NCBI GenBank assembly: GCA_902627325.1
Contig: CACOIM010000003.1
Coordinates: 1 to 64,000 of the forward strand
Direction of reading: 5' to 3'
Source of the DNA: an uncultured Prochlorococcus sp.
GTDB lineage: Bacteria; Cyanobacteriota; Cyanobacteriia; PCC-6307; Cyanobiaceae
DNA: 64,000 nt
Position 1 is the stretch's first letter. Every line of letters starts with the position of its first letter. Below are positions 43,602-53,817 of this stretch, one piece after another. The notes under the pieces were generated by a model. It was not told the DNA's origin and searched no databases. It worked only from the letters and a program-made list of their open reading frames with translations. A program made the translations under genes and the position numbers.

Positions 43602-44825
43602 ATGCTTATAAAAAAATATAAATTATATATATATTTTTTTTTATTTTTAATTTTCTTTCCTTTTCTCATAAAATATTTTAATTATTATGGAAAAAATAGA
43701 TTTCTAAATAACTTATATTTTAATTTACCTATATATTTTTCAAATAAGAAAATCTGTAGAAATTATGATCTATTAACTAATAAATATCTTGATAAAACGA
43801 TTAGCTTTTCCTTAATAGATAATAAAGGGAATATTATTAGTGAATATAACTCCGAGATTGCGAGGATACCTGCCTCTAATTTAAAGTTATTGTCCACAGG
43901 TTATGTTATGAGCAAATATGATAATTTTTATTCATTAAAAACTAAAATATACAGAGACGATAATAATAATTATCTCATCGAGGGCAGTGGAGATCCTGAT
44001 TTATCTATTAATGATATAAAAACTTTAATAAGTAATATTAAATTTAGTAAAAATATTACTGTAACTTTAGCTGAAATTAAAAGCGTTGTATATTGGCCTG
44101 AAGGCTGGACAAGTCAAGATAAATTGTATAAATATGGATCTCCAATTACAAAACTAGCTATAAATAGTAATTCTTCAAGATATATGAATATACAAACATT
44201 AAAAAATTATATTTATAACTATCTTTTAGAAAAATTTCCTAACTCTGAAATTAATATAAACATCAATGAAAGCTCCAATGACTTAAAGAAAAATAAAATC
44301 TTAATAGACTATATTAATTCAAATCCAATTTTGTCACTAATTACATTAGCTAATGCTGAAAGCCATAATTTCACATCAGAGTCTCTTTTTAAAAATGCAT
44401 CTGATAGCTGGTATACAAATTCTTATCAAAAACTTTATTTTTGGTTGAAAAATAAAGGATTACCTATAAAAAATTTATACATAGCTGATGCTAGTGGTTT
44501 GTCTAGAAATAATAAAGTTACAACTAATTTAATTGCTTCCTTTTTGCATAAAATGAAATTTAATAATAATTATGAATTTTATACTTCTACTTTATCAATT
44601 ATGGGTATGCGGGGCACACTTGCAAATTCACTTTTAAATAGTAACATTAAAGGAAAATTTTTTGGAAAAACTGGTACTTTATCAAATGTATTTTCTTTAT
44701 CAGGTTATTTTCGTAAAGAAGACAAGATTTATTCAATAAGCATTATTCAAAATTCAAAGGTAATTGATAAAAATAAAATTTATAATTTACTAAATGAATT
44801 GTATGAAATAGAGGAATGCAAATGA
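43602..44825 (+). CDS. dacB: D-alanyl-D-alanine carboxypeptidase, peptidase S13 (DacB-like)
   Basis: SxxK motif in PASNLKLLST, SHN in AESHNFTSES, FGKTGTL. Confidence 0.85.
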   Translation: MLIKKYKLYIYFFLFLIFFPFLIKYFNYYGKNRFLNNLYFNLPIYFSNKKICRNYDLLTNKYLDKTISFSLIDNKGNIISEYNSEIARIPASNLKLLSTGYVMSKYDNFYSLKTKIYRDDNNNYLIEGSGDPDLSINDIKTLISNIKFSKNITVTLAEIKSVVYWPEGWTSQDKLYKYGSPITKLAINSNSSRYMNIQTLKNYIYNYLLEKFPNSEINININESSNDLKKNKILIDYINSNPILSLITLANAESHNFTSESLFKNASDSWYTNSYQKLYFWLKNKGLPIKNLYIADASGLSRNNKVTTNLIASFLHKMKFNNNYEFYTSTLSIMGMRGTLANSLLNSNIKGKFFGKTGTLSNVFSLSGYFRKEDKIYSISIIQNSKVIDKNKIYNLLNELYEIEECK

Positions 44826-44828
44826 ATT

Positions 44829-45302
44829 TTATTTATAAAAATTCTTAAGATCTTTCTCCACTATTGGAGGAACCATATGTTTTATTTCTCCATTAAACTT
44901 TGCTACTTCCTTAACCAACGAACTACTCAAAAAACTAAAATTAGTATCAGTTGATAAAAAGATTGTTTCAATTTCTTTATTTAGTGTTCTATTTGTGTGA
45001 GATATTTGTAGCTCATACTCAAAATCACTCATAGCTCTCAATCCTCTGAGGATGAGATTAGCATTTAATTGTTTGGCGCAATCAACTGTAAGACCATGAA
45101 AAGATATAACTTCAACATTAGATAATTTATTAACAGAATTTTTAATTTGATTAATCCTCTTTTCAAGCGTAAAAGTTGGTTTTTTACTAGAGTTTTCCAA
45201 CACACCAACGATGACTTCACCAAAGATCATTTCTGCTCTTTCTATTAGATCTAAATGTCCATTAGTAAGAGGGTCAAAAGTACCTGGATAAAGTATTTTC
45301 AT
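44829..45302 (-). CDS. coaD: Phosphopantetheine adenylyltransferase
   Basis: [36 protein letters not shown]. Confidence 0.97.
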   Translation of the reverse strand: MKILYPGTFDPLTNGHLDLIERAEMIFGEVIVGVLENSSKKPTFTLEKRINQIKNSVNKLSNVEVISFHGLTVDCAKQLNANLILRGLRAMSDFEYELQISHTNRTLNKEIETIFLSTDTNFSFLSSSLVKEVAKFNGEIKHMVPPIVEKDLKNFYK

Positions 45303-45362
45303 ATAAATTTTTTAAATAAAAAAAGCAAAATTAGTTAAAATAAAGAATAACTAAAATTTATT

Positions 45363-45848
45363 ATGACATTAAATCTAGAAGCTAAAAAAATCTTATTAAG
45401 AAAAATTCCTCATGGTTTGTTCATTTGTGGAGTTAAAAATGAAAAAAATGAAGTAAATGGATTTACCGCGAGTTGGGTTACTCAAGGTTCATTTAATCCA
45501 CCGTTAGTTGTAATGGCTGTTAGGGCAGAAGGTTCCAGTCACGAAACAATTAAAAATACAAATAAATTTTCATTAAATGTTTTAAAAAGTGATCAAAAAG
45601 ATTTAGCTGCTGTTTTTTTTAAACCTCAAGTTGCATTAGGTAGCAGATTTGAAGCAGTTGAATTTGTTCTAGGCGATCTCGGATTGCCAATATTAAAGGA
45701 TAGTGTAGGAGGAGTTGAATGTGTGGTTATAGGAGATGTACTACATGGAGACCATACAGTTTTTGTTGGAGAAGTAAAAACAGCTTATTTAAATAATGAT
45801 GTTGAAGCATTAAATTTAAATTCAACAGGTTGGAATTATGGAGGTTAA
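45363..45848 (+). CDS. Flavin reductase-like domain protein
   Basis: IPHGLFICGV...GFTASWVTQGSFNPPLVVMAVR, FSLNVL, VGEVKTAYL. Confidence 0.85.
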   Translation: MTLNLEAKKILLRKIPHGLFICGVKNEKNEVNGFTASWVTQGSFNPPLVVMAVRAEGSSHETIKNTNKFSLNVLKSDQKDLAAVFFKPQVALGSRFEAVEFVLGDLGLPILKDSVGGVECVVIGDVLHGDHTVFVGEVKTAYLNNDVEALNLNSTGWNYGG

Positions 45849-45856
45849 TTTAAAAT

Positions 45857-47788
45857 ATGAATGAATTAATTAAGAAGAAGCATAATAAAATAAATTTACA
45901 ATTTGATAATCATTTAATTAAAAATAAAGGACTTTTAAAAACTAGATTATTAGAAATACCAAAAACTTCTGGATGTTATTTATTTAAAGATGAAAACGGT
46001 GAAATACTTTATATAGGAAAATCAAAAACGCTAAGAAACAGAGTCAATAGTTATTTTTCTAATTTTAAAGAATTGTCTCCTAGATTAAGTTTAATGGTTA
46101 GGCAGATTACAGAAATAGAAATAATTTTGACTGATAACGAATTTGAAGCCTTAAATTTAGAATCAAATCTAATTAAAACAAATAAACCATATTTTAATAT
46201 TTTATTAACAGATGATAAAAAGTATCCATATGTTTGTATTACCTGGAGTGAAAAATATCCACGAATATACATAACTAGAAGAAGAAGAAATAGAAATAAT
46301 TTAGATAGATATTATGGTCCTTATGCAGATGTTGGTCTTTTAAGAAAAACATTATTTTTATTAAAAAAAATATTTCCTCTTAGACAAAGTAAATTATCTA
46401 AATCTTTTTATCGTGAAATTACAGGCGTTGATCTGGAAGAAATAACTTCTGAAGAATATAAGAAAATAATAAAACAAGTGTCTATGATTTTTCAAGGTAG
46501 AAACGAAGATTTAGTAAAAATTCTAGAAAAAAAAATGAATTATTTCTCAAATGAATTGCAGTACGAATGTGCTGCAAAGGTTAGAGATCAAATAGTTTCT
46601 ATTAAATTACTTACTGAATCACAAAAAATATCAATAGCAGATTCATCTATTAATAGAGATATTTTTGGCATTTGTTCAAATACAAAAATTTCTAGTATTC
46701 AAATATTCCAAATGAGATCTGGAAAATTGGTCGGCAGAATTGCATATAGTCAACAGTTAATTGATTCTAATGAAATAATTACACTGCAAAGAATATTTGA
46801 AGAACATTATTCGAATGTTGATAATGTTGAAATACCATCAGAAATTCTCATTCAATTTGAAATACCAAGAAAAAATATACTTCAGGAATGGTTAACAGAA
46901 TTAAAAAAAAGAAAAGTTAAAATAGTTGTCCCAAAAAGAAATAAGAAACTAGAAACCGTAGAATTAGTTATTAAAAATGCGAAGTTAGAGTTGGAGAGAA
47001 TTTCTAATGGTATGGAAGATAATGAATATGCGATGGAAGACTTATCGCAAATTTTAGAAATAAATCATTTACCAAAAAGGATAGAAGGTTATGATATTAG
47101 TCATATACAGGGTTCAGATCCTGTAGCATCACAAGTAGTATTTATAGATGGTATCCCTTCGAAGCAAAATTATAGAAAATATAAAATAAAAGATAATAAT
47201 GTCTATTCAGGACATAGTGATGATTACGCTTCTATAGAAGAGGTTATTTATAGAAGATTTAGAAAATGGTCAAGATTTAAAAAAGAGGGTGGTGATTTTT
47301 CACTTTTATTTGATAAAAAGAATAGTAGTCTAGATAATGATTTACTATCGGATTGGCCAGACTTAGTAATGATAGATGGAGGAAAAGGTCAATTGAATGC
47401 TGCTTTAAAGGCTTTAATAGATCTAAATTTAGATCAAGAAATTACTATTTGTTCATTAGCTAAGAAAAATGAGGAAATTTATTTGCCTGGCCGTAAAAAA
47501 CCTCAAGAAAGCGATTTAAATCAAAAAGGAGTAATGTTGCTTAGAAGAGTAAGAGATGAGGCTCATAGATTTGCATTATCTTTCCACAGAAATAAAAGAT
47601 CAAAAAACATGAAAAGATCTCAACTTACAGAGATTCCGGGTGTGGGGTCTACACGAATAAGAGATTTATTGGAACACTTTAAGTCTATAGATGCAATTAG
47701 GATTGCAAGTGTTAAGGAATTATCAAATGTTAAAGGTTTAGGAAAAAACACTGCTGAAGAAATTTTTAAATATTTTCATGAAATTTAA
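45857..47788 (+). CDS. uvrC: Excinuclease ABC subunit C
   Basis: GIY-YIG domain (GCYLFKDENGEILYIGKSKTLRNRV), UvrBC and HhH regions (EGYDISHIQG, DLVMIDGGKGQLNAA). Confidence 0.97.
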   Translation: MNELIKKKHNKINLQFDNHLIKNKGLLKTRLLEIPKTSGCYLFKDENGEILYIGKSKTLRNRVNSYFSNFKELSPRLSLMVRQITEIEIILTDNEFEALNLESNLIKTNKPYFNILLTDDKKYPYVCITWSEKYPRIYITRRRRNRNNLDRYYGPYADVGLLRKTLFLLKKIFPLRQSKLSKSFYREITGVDLEEITSEEYKKIIKQVSMIFQGRNEDLVKILEKKMNYFSNELQYECAAKVRDQIVSIKLLTESQKISIADSSINRDIFGICSNTKISSIQIFQMRSGKLVGRIAYSQQLIDSNEIITLQRIFEEHYSNVDNVEIPSEILIQFEIPRKNILQEWLTELKKRKVKIVVPKRNKKLETVELVIKNAKLELERISNGMEDNEYAMEDLSQILEINHLPKRIEGYDISHIQGSDPVASQVVFIDGIPSKQNYRKYKIKDNNVYSGHSDDYASIEEVIYRRFRKWSRFKKEGGDFSLLFDKKNSSLDNDLLSDWPDLVMIDGGKGQLNAALKALIDLNLDQEITICSLAKKNEEIYLPGRKKPQESDLNQKGVMLLRRVRDEAHRFALSFHRNKRSKNMKRSQLTEIPGVGSTRIRDLLEHFKSIDAIRIASVKELSNVKGLGKNTAEEIFKYFHEI

Positions 47789-47893
47789 ATTTTTTTGAAA
47801 TTAAAATATTTTGATTTATCTTCTTCATAGAAATTGATATATTGTTTAGACATTAATTTTATCACTAATATTAATTTAGTTAATTTAATAAAA

Positions 47894-48430
47894 GTGTTCT
47901 GGAAAAAATCGAAACTCCTCATTTTATATTCTACTGTCGATGGTCATACTAAAAATATCTGTGAATATATAAATAAAAGATTAAATAATAAAAAGGATAT
48001 AAGTATTTCTTCATTGGAGGATTCAGAAAAATTCAATTTAAAGCAATTTAATGAGATAGTTATTGGTGCAAGTGTTAGATATGGATATCACAGAAAAAAT
48101 GTTTATGAATTTATAAGAAACAATAAATCAATTCTAGAAAATAAAAAAACTGTCTTCTTTTCTTTAAATTTAACAGCAAGAAAACCTGAAAAAAATACTG
48201 CCGATAGTAACCCATATGTATACAAGTTTTTAAAGAAAATAAAATGGGAACCAACCATTAAAGACGTTTTCGCTGGGAGACTAGATTATCCAAATTTAGA
48301 TACTTTAAATAAATTAGCTATTCTTTTCATAATGGTAATAACTAATGGCCCAAAAGATACCTCAAAAACATATGAATTAACTGACTGGAAAAGAGTTGAT
48401 AATTTAATAAAAAAAATTGAAAGATTCTAA
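47894..48430 (+). CDS. hemG: HemG-type flavodoxin-like protoporphyrinogen IX dehydrogenase
   Basis: LLILYSTVDGHTKNICEYI, IVIGASVRYGYHRKNVYEF, FSLNLTARKPEKNTADSNPYVYKFL; GTG start at 47894 gives about 178 aa (ORF open from 47834). Confidence 0.85.
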   Translation: MFWKKSKLLILYSTVDGHTKNICEYINKRLNNKKDISISSLEDSEKFNLKQFNEIVIGASVRYGYHRKNVYEFIRNNKSILENKKTVFFSLNLTARKPEKNTADSNPYVYKFLKKIKWEPTIKDVFAGRLDYPNLDTLNKLAILFIMVITNGPKDTSKTYELTDWKRVDNLIKKIERF

Positions 48431-48439
48431 TAATTATTT

Positions 48440-49087
48440 ATGGATAAAGAACAACTAATAAAACTTACATCGGAAATAAATATAAATAGCTGCCCTAACA
48501 TAGTAAATTTTCATTGCCATAGTACATATAGTGATGGGAGCTTAACACCTGAAGAATTACTTGATGAAGCTTATAAAAATAATATTCAATATTTTTCTAT
48601 AACTGATCATCACACTGTGAAAGCTCATAAATATATATCTTCAAATAATCTTTTAAATAAATATTCTTCAAAAGATTTTAATTTAATCTCAGGTATTGAA
48701 ATAAATTGTCTTCTAAAAGGATGTCTTGTTCATGTATTAGGTTTAGGTATTGATATTGATAGTGCATATTTATATCCATATACTCAATCAGAATCTCCAA
48801 TTGGAAGTTATCTTCATGTAAGATCTGTTTCAAATGCAATACGACACGCTGGTGGCATCTCATTCTTGGCTCATCCTGCTAGATATAGAATTCCATTTAA
48901 TGTATTGATTCCTGAAGCATTTGAGAATGAAATTGATGGAATTGAAGTATGGTACGACTATAATTTGGGTCCAAATTGGATTCCTAGTCCATTTATATGT
49001 GATGAGATTGAAAAGTTAACAGATAATTTTGGCATGTTAAAGTCCTGTGGAACTGATAGTCACGGTTATTCTCTATTTGGAAGATGA
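48440..49087 (+). CDS. PHP domain metal-dependent phosphoesterase
   Basis: VNFHCHSTYSDGSLTPEELLDEA, FSITDHHTV, FLAHPARYR. Confidence 0.9.
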   Translation: MDKEQLIKLTSEININSCPNIVNFHCHSTYSDGSLTPEELLDEAYKNNIQYFSITDHHTVKAHKYISSNNLLNKYSSKDFNLISGIEINCLLKGCLVHVLGLGIDIDSAYLYPYTQSESPIGSYLHVRSVSNAIRHAGGISFLAHPARYRIPFNVLIPEAFENEIDGIEVWYDYNLGPNWIPSPFICDEIEKLTDNFGMLKSCGTDSHGYSLFGR

Positions 49088-49088
49088 T

Positions 49089-52000
49089 TTAAAACTTATT
49101 TTTCTCGATTTTAGATTCCATATTATTTACTATTGTTTTTAGGTTTCCCAAAATTTCTTTATTATCATTATCCCACATTTTTCTATTTATCACTTCTAAA
49201 AATCTTTCTGCAATATCTCTTAGTGCCCAAGGATTATTTTTTTCTAAGAAATTTTTAATATCTTTATCACGTAGCCAACTATTATAAATTGATTCATAGC
49301 ACCAATTGGAAACTAATTTAGTTGTAGCATCATATGCATATAGATAATCTAATGTAGCAGAAAATTCAAAAGCTCCTTTATATCCATTTTGCATCATACC
49401 CTTGGTCCATTTTGGATTTAATACTCTTGATAGAACAACCTTTTCAAGTTCTTTATTAAGTTTAGTTATTTTTGAATATCCATATTTAGAAAGATCGCCA
49501 TGAAATAATTCAGGATACTTACCAGATATTTTTTTAATAGCGGCTGATAGTCCTCCTTGAAATTGGTAATAATCATCTGAATCTAAAATATCATGCTCTT
49601 TATTATCTTGGTTATGAATTACAACTTGAATATTATTTAAAGATTTTTCAAGTTCATTTCTTCCATATAAACCATCAAGATTACTATCATAAATCCAACT
49701 ACTCCATGCCAAATAAGCATTAGCAAGATCATCATTACTAGTCCAGCTTGAATTGGATATTAATTCCTGCAGACCGGCACCATATGATTCTGGTGCTGAT
49801 CCAAATATTCGATAAATTGATTTATTATTTTTAAAATCATGAGCTAAAGGGTTTTTATCAATACTTTCATCTAAATTTGAAATTAAATTAATAGCCTTTG
49901 ATAATATTTCAATTAACTGTGGGAATGAATCTCTAAACATACCTGAAATTCTTATGGTTACATCAACTCTTGGCCTCGATAAAACATTTATAGGAATAAT
50001 TTCAAGATCAATTAATCTTCTTGTTGCAAAATCCCATACTGGCTTAATACCCATTAAAAATAAAATTTGACAAATATCTTCTCCACCATTTCTCATGGTA
50101 GATGTAGCCCAAAGTGATATTGCTAATTTCCTAAGATCTTCACCATACTCTAAGATGTATAGATCTAATATTTGATTTGCTGATTTTATCCCAACGTCCC
50201 ATGCTGATTCTGTTGGTAAACCCCTAGTATCAATTGAAAAGAAATTTTTTCCAGTTGGTAAAACTTCAAGTTTCCCTCTTGTAGGTGCGCCTGATGGACC
50301 ACTTTTAATGAATTCACCAGAAAGTGAATTAAGAAATGATTTTTTTTCTAATGAAGATGAATAAATAACTGGAAAATATATTTCTTTATTTATTTTTTTC
50401 ATATAGCAAGATTGATTTAATTTAATAATTACATTATTAAAAAACTTTTTATTTTTAAGAACTTCAATATCCTCAATAATACAATCTTTCTTATAAAAGT
50501 AATGATAAATTAGGTATTTAGATTGAGTCTCTAAAAAGTCAATAGCACTAGAAAATGTATTAATTTTTTTCTTAGAATAATAATATAAAATTTTTGAATC
50601 ATTATCTGATATTCTCTTTGAATATTCATTTGTCCAAGGATCTAAATCTAAATTAATTTGTTTTGATAAGAATTGAAGAATTCCTTCTCTATTTCTTGTA
50701 GGAACTCTACATAAACATAAAATCAAATCTATTTCATTTCTTATTGAATTTCTTGAACCAAATGTATGTAGTCCAACTCTTATTTGATTTTCTTTAATTT
50801 CACAAAGATAAGAATCTATTTTTTCAATAAAATCTCCATCCTCAATATCAAAGATATCTTTAAATTCATTTGTAACAAATTTAGTAATAGAATTTTTAAT
50901 ATTAATGATTCTTTTTGAATTTAATTGAACTGCCTCATAATACTCATCTATTAATTTTTCTAAATTGGCTAAATTGCCATATAGTTCTGATCTATCTAAA
51001 GGAGGAGTTAAATGATCAATAATTGTGGCATGAGTTCTCCTTTTTGACTGAGATCCCTCACCTGGATCATTTACTATAAATGGATAAATGATTGGTATTG
51101 GAGGACATATTATTTGTGGGAAGCATTTATCGCTTAATCCAACAGATTTTCCAGGCAGCCATTCAAGTGTTCCATGTTTACCTATATGACAAATTACATC
51201 AGCTTTAAATATATTATAAGTCCAATAATATTGTGCTAAATATCTATGGGGAGGTGGTAAATCTGGTGAATGTATATCTTTTAAACTTTGAGAATCATAA
51301 CCTCTTTGAGGCTGAATTAATAGGCAAATATTGCCAAATTTTAGTCCGCTTATTGCAAAACCTTTTTTCTCCAGATCAATAGAATTTGATGGGACTTCCC
51401 ATCGTTTAATTATTTTCTTTCTAGATAATTTTGGAATCTTATTCCAATAAAGTTCGTAATCATTTAATGATAGATAATCTAAAGGTTGATTATTCAAAGA
51501 TAAAGGATCATTGGTTCTAGTTTTTATAAGCATTGACATAAGTTCTCTTGAACTTTTTGGCAAATCTAAATCTGAAATTTGATAACCTTCATCTTTAAAC
51601 CAATTAAGTATATTAATAATTGATTTAGGAGTATTTAGTCCAACACCATTACCAATTTTTGAATTTTTTACGGGATAATTAGAAATTACAATAGCAATTT
51701 TTTTATCTTTATTTTTTTTCTTTTTTAGTTTTATATAATTACTTACTAATTGAACAAGCCAATTAATCCCTTTTTGATCAAATTTATAATTTGATATTTC
51801 ACAGCATATATTTTCATTAATAGAAACAGTTTCTTTAAAAGCACAAGGTATAGTAATTATTCTTCCATCAAATTCTGGAATTATAATTTGCATTAATAAA
51901 TCTAATGAATTCATTCCAATAGACGATTTATTCCATTCTTTTTTGTTTCTATTCGAAGTGAGAATTTGAAGTACTGGAAGGTTTAATTCTTCAAATAAAT

Positions 52001-52823
52001 TAAATTTGTTTATTTCATCTTTGGATGTTTTCTTTAAAGATGAATCAAAAGATGTTGTTGTTATTAAAATCTCAATTTTTTCTTTCTTAAATTTTTCTAC
52101 TAAATTTCTTTGAATATTTGGGTTTTTTAAGGTTGAAATTAATGCTGTTTTTGGGCTCAAGCCAATTTTTCTTAGACTTTTATTTAAATGATCAGAAAAA
52201 TCTGATTCATTAGCCAAAAATAGGGATTTGTAAGAAATAATTCCAACTTTTGATCCACTTTCATTTTTCCAGTCATAATAATAAGGATCAGGATAAGAAG
52301 TTTTTATCAAATATTTTTCTGGAATTTCATTAAAATTATTAACAATTAAATTTATACACTTTAGAAACTTTAAATAATTATCTTTTCCACCCTCTCTCAG
52401 TAGAATTGATAATTTTATTGATATATTTAAATCTATAGTACTTAGTTCATTTAGCTCTAAATCTTGTTCCTTAGTACCTGAAAGAATTATTAATTTATTA
52501 TTAGGATTTAATTTACTCCAAATTCTTATTTGCTCTAATCCATAATTCCAAGTGCCTTTATCACCAAATAATCTAAGAATTACAATTTTCGATTTTGAAA
52601 TAGTCTTGCTGATATAGTGATCAATTTGAGAAGGTGTTCGTAAATAATTAATATCCAAAGCCCTGATATTATTTTTTATAGTTCCTATCTCTTCATTTTC
52701 TAATTTCGCTAAGAGATTTAAATCTGCCTTTACACTTGTCAAAAAAATACAATCAGCAATAGGTTGTTCAATAAAATCCTCTACATTATTTTCATTTCTC
52801 GCAATATTTAATATCCTATGCAT
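49089..52823 (-). CDS. cobN: Cobaltochelatase subunit CobN
   Basis: 1244 aa CobN/ChlH family; CHIGKHGTLEWLPGKSVGLS, RPRVDVTIRISGMFRDSFP, LWATSTMRNGGEDICQILFLMG. Confidence 0.93.
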   Translation of the reverse strand: MHRILNIARNENNVEDFIEQPIADCIFLTSVKADLNLLAKLENEEIGTIKNNIRALDINYLRTPSQIDHYISKTISKSKIVILRLFGDKGTWNYGLEQIRIWSKLNPNNKLIILSGTKEQDLELNELSTIDLNISIKLSILLREGGKDNYLKFLKCINLIVNNFNEIPEKYLIKTSYPDPYYYDWKNESGSKVGIISYKSLFLANESDFSDHLNKSLRKIGLSPKTALISTLKNPNIQRNLVEKFKKEKIEILITTTSFDSSLKKTSKDEINKFNLFEELNLPVLQILTSNRNKKEWNKSSIGMNSLDLLMQIIIPEFDGRIITIPCAFKETVSINENICCEISNYKFDQKGINWLVQLVSNYIKLKKKKNKDKKIAIVISNYPVKNSKIGNGVGLNTPKSIINILNWFKDEGYQISDLDLPKSSRELMSMLIKTRTNDPLSLNNQPLDYLSLNDYELYWNKIPKLSRKKIIKRWEVPSNSIDLEKKGFAISGLKFGNICLLIQPQRGYDSQSLKDIHSPDLPPPHRYLAQYYWTYNIFKADVICHIGKHGTLEWLPGKSVGLSDKCFPQIICPPIPIIYPFIVNDPGEGSQSKRRTHATIIDHLTPPLDRSELYGNLANLEKLIDEYYEAVQLNSKRIINIKNSITKFVTNEFKDIFDIEDGDFIEKIDSYLCEIKENQIRVGLHTFGSRNSIRNEIDLILCLCRVPTRNREGILQFLSKQINLDLDPWTNEYSKRISDNDSKILYYYSKKKINTFSSAIDFLETQSKYLIYHYFYKKDCIIEDIEVLKNKKFFNNVIIKLNQSCYMKKINKEIYFPVIYSSSLEKKSFLNSLSGEFIKSGPSGAPTRGKLEVLPTGKNFFSIDTRGLPTESAWDVGIKSANQILDLYILEYGEDLRKLAISLWATSTMRNGGEDICQILFLMGIKPVWDFATRRLIDLEIIPINVLSRPRVDVTIRISGMFRDSFPQLIEILSKAINLISNLDESIDKNPLAHDFKNNKSIYRIFGSAPESYGAGLQELISNSSWTSNDDLANAYLAWSSWIYDSNLDGLYGRNELEKSLNNIQVVIHNQDNKEHDILDSDDYYQFQGGLSAAIKKISGKYPELFHGDLSKYGYSKITKLNKELEKVVLSRVLNPKWTKGMMQNGYKGAFEFSATLDYLYAYDATTKLVSNWCYESIYNSWLRDKDIKNFLEKNNPWALRDIAERFLEVINRKMWDNDNKEILGNLKTIVNNMESKIEKNKF

Positions 52824-52894
52824 TTACAAATATGAATTGGGTTTACAATAGTTAAGTATATAAATTAAATCTTAACTCATTTTTATTACTACAA

Positions 52895-53809
52895 ATGCAT
52901 CAATTTCTTCCATATGCATGGTTTAACGGAGAATGTGTTCCATTCGCTGAAGCCAAAATATCAATAGCGACTCATGCTCTACATTATGGAACAGCTGCTT
53001 TTGGTGGCATGAGGGCTATACCTAATCCATCTGATAAGAATGAATTTCTTTTATTTAGAACAGACAGGCATATCAAAAGACTAACTCAAAGCGCAAAATT
53101 TCTTTTGACTGAATTAAAAGAAGATTATGTTTTTAGTGCCTTGGAAAAGATTATTAAAATAAATAAACCTGATAAACCAATTTATATAAGGCCATTTGTT
53201 TACACAAGTGATTTAGGTATTGCTCCAAGGCTACATAATATTGAGACAAATTTCTTTATATATTGTATAGAGCTTGGCGACTATCTTTCTCCTGATGGTG
53301 TTACGTGTCGCATGAGTAGTTGGTCAAGGCAGGAAGATAGATCTCTTCCTTTAAGAGGTAAGATTAGTGGTGCATACATAACAAGCTCATTAGCAAAAAC
53401 AGAAGCAAGTCTTTCTGGTTTCGATGAGGCATTGCTATTAAATTCTAGTGGTAAAGTTAGTGAAGCTAGTGGTATGAATTTATTTATTGTTAGAGATGGG
53501 GTTCTAATAACCCCTGGAGTTGATCAGGATATTCTTGAAGGGATAACTAGAGCTAGCGTTATAGAATTAGCAAAATCTATGGGATTAAATGTAATTGAAA
53601 GACCCGTAGATAAAACAGAATTATTAATTGCTGATGAAGTCTTCTTAACAGGCACTGCTGCAAAGATAACTCCCATAAAACAAATAGAGTCAACCGCATT
53701 AGTAAGAGAAAGACCAATAATGGAAAAATTAAAATCTAAGCTAATAGCAATAACAGAGGGACGTTCAAAAGACTATGATAGTTGGGTCACACGAATTAAA
53801 ATTAACTAA
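52895..53809 (+). CDS. ilvE: Branched-chain amino acid aminotransferase
   Basis: LHYGTAAFGGMRA, GKISGAYITSSLAKTEA, SGMNLFIVRDG. Confidence 0.93.
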   Translation: MHQFLPYAWFNGECVPFAEAKISIATHALHYGTAAFGGMRAIPNPSDKNEFLLFRTDRHIKRLTQSAKFLLTELKEDYVFSALEKIIKINKPDKPIYIRPFVYTSDLGIAPRLHNIETNFFIYCIELGDYLSPDGVTCRMSSWSRQEDRSLPLRGKISGAYITSSLAKTEASLSGFDEALLLNSSGKVSEASGMNLFIVRDGVLITPGVDQDILEGITRASVIELAKSMGLNVIERPVDKTELLIADEVFLTGTAAKITPIKQIESTALVRERPIMEKLKSKLIAITEGRSKDYDSWVTRIKIN

Positions 53810-53817
53810 ATTTCTAA

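Noticed and set aside
52824-52894. Cobalamin riboswitch upstream of cobN (or metH)
   Set aside because: Only 71 bp upstream of cobN and about 8 bp upstream of metH; no B12-box-like sequence seen.
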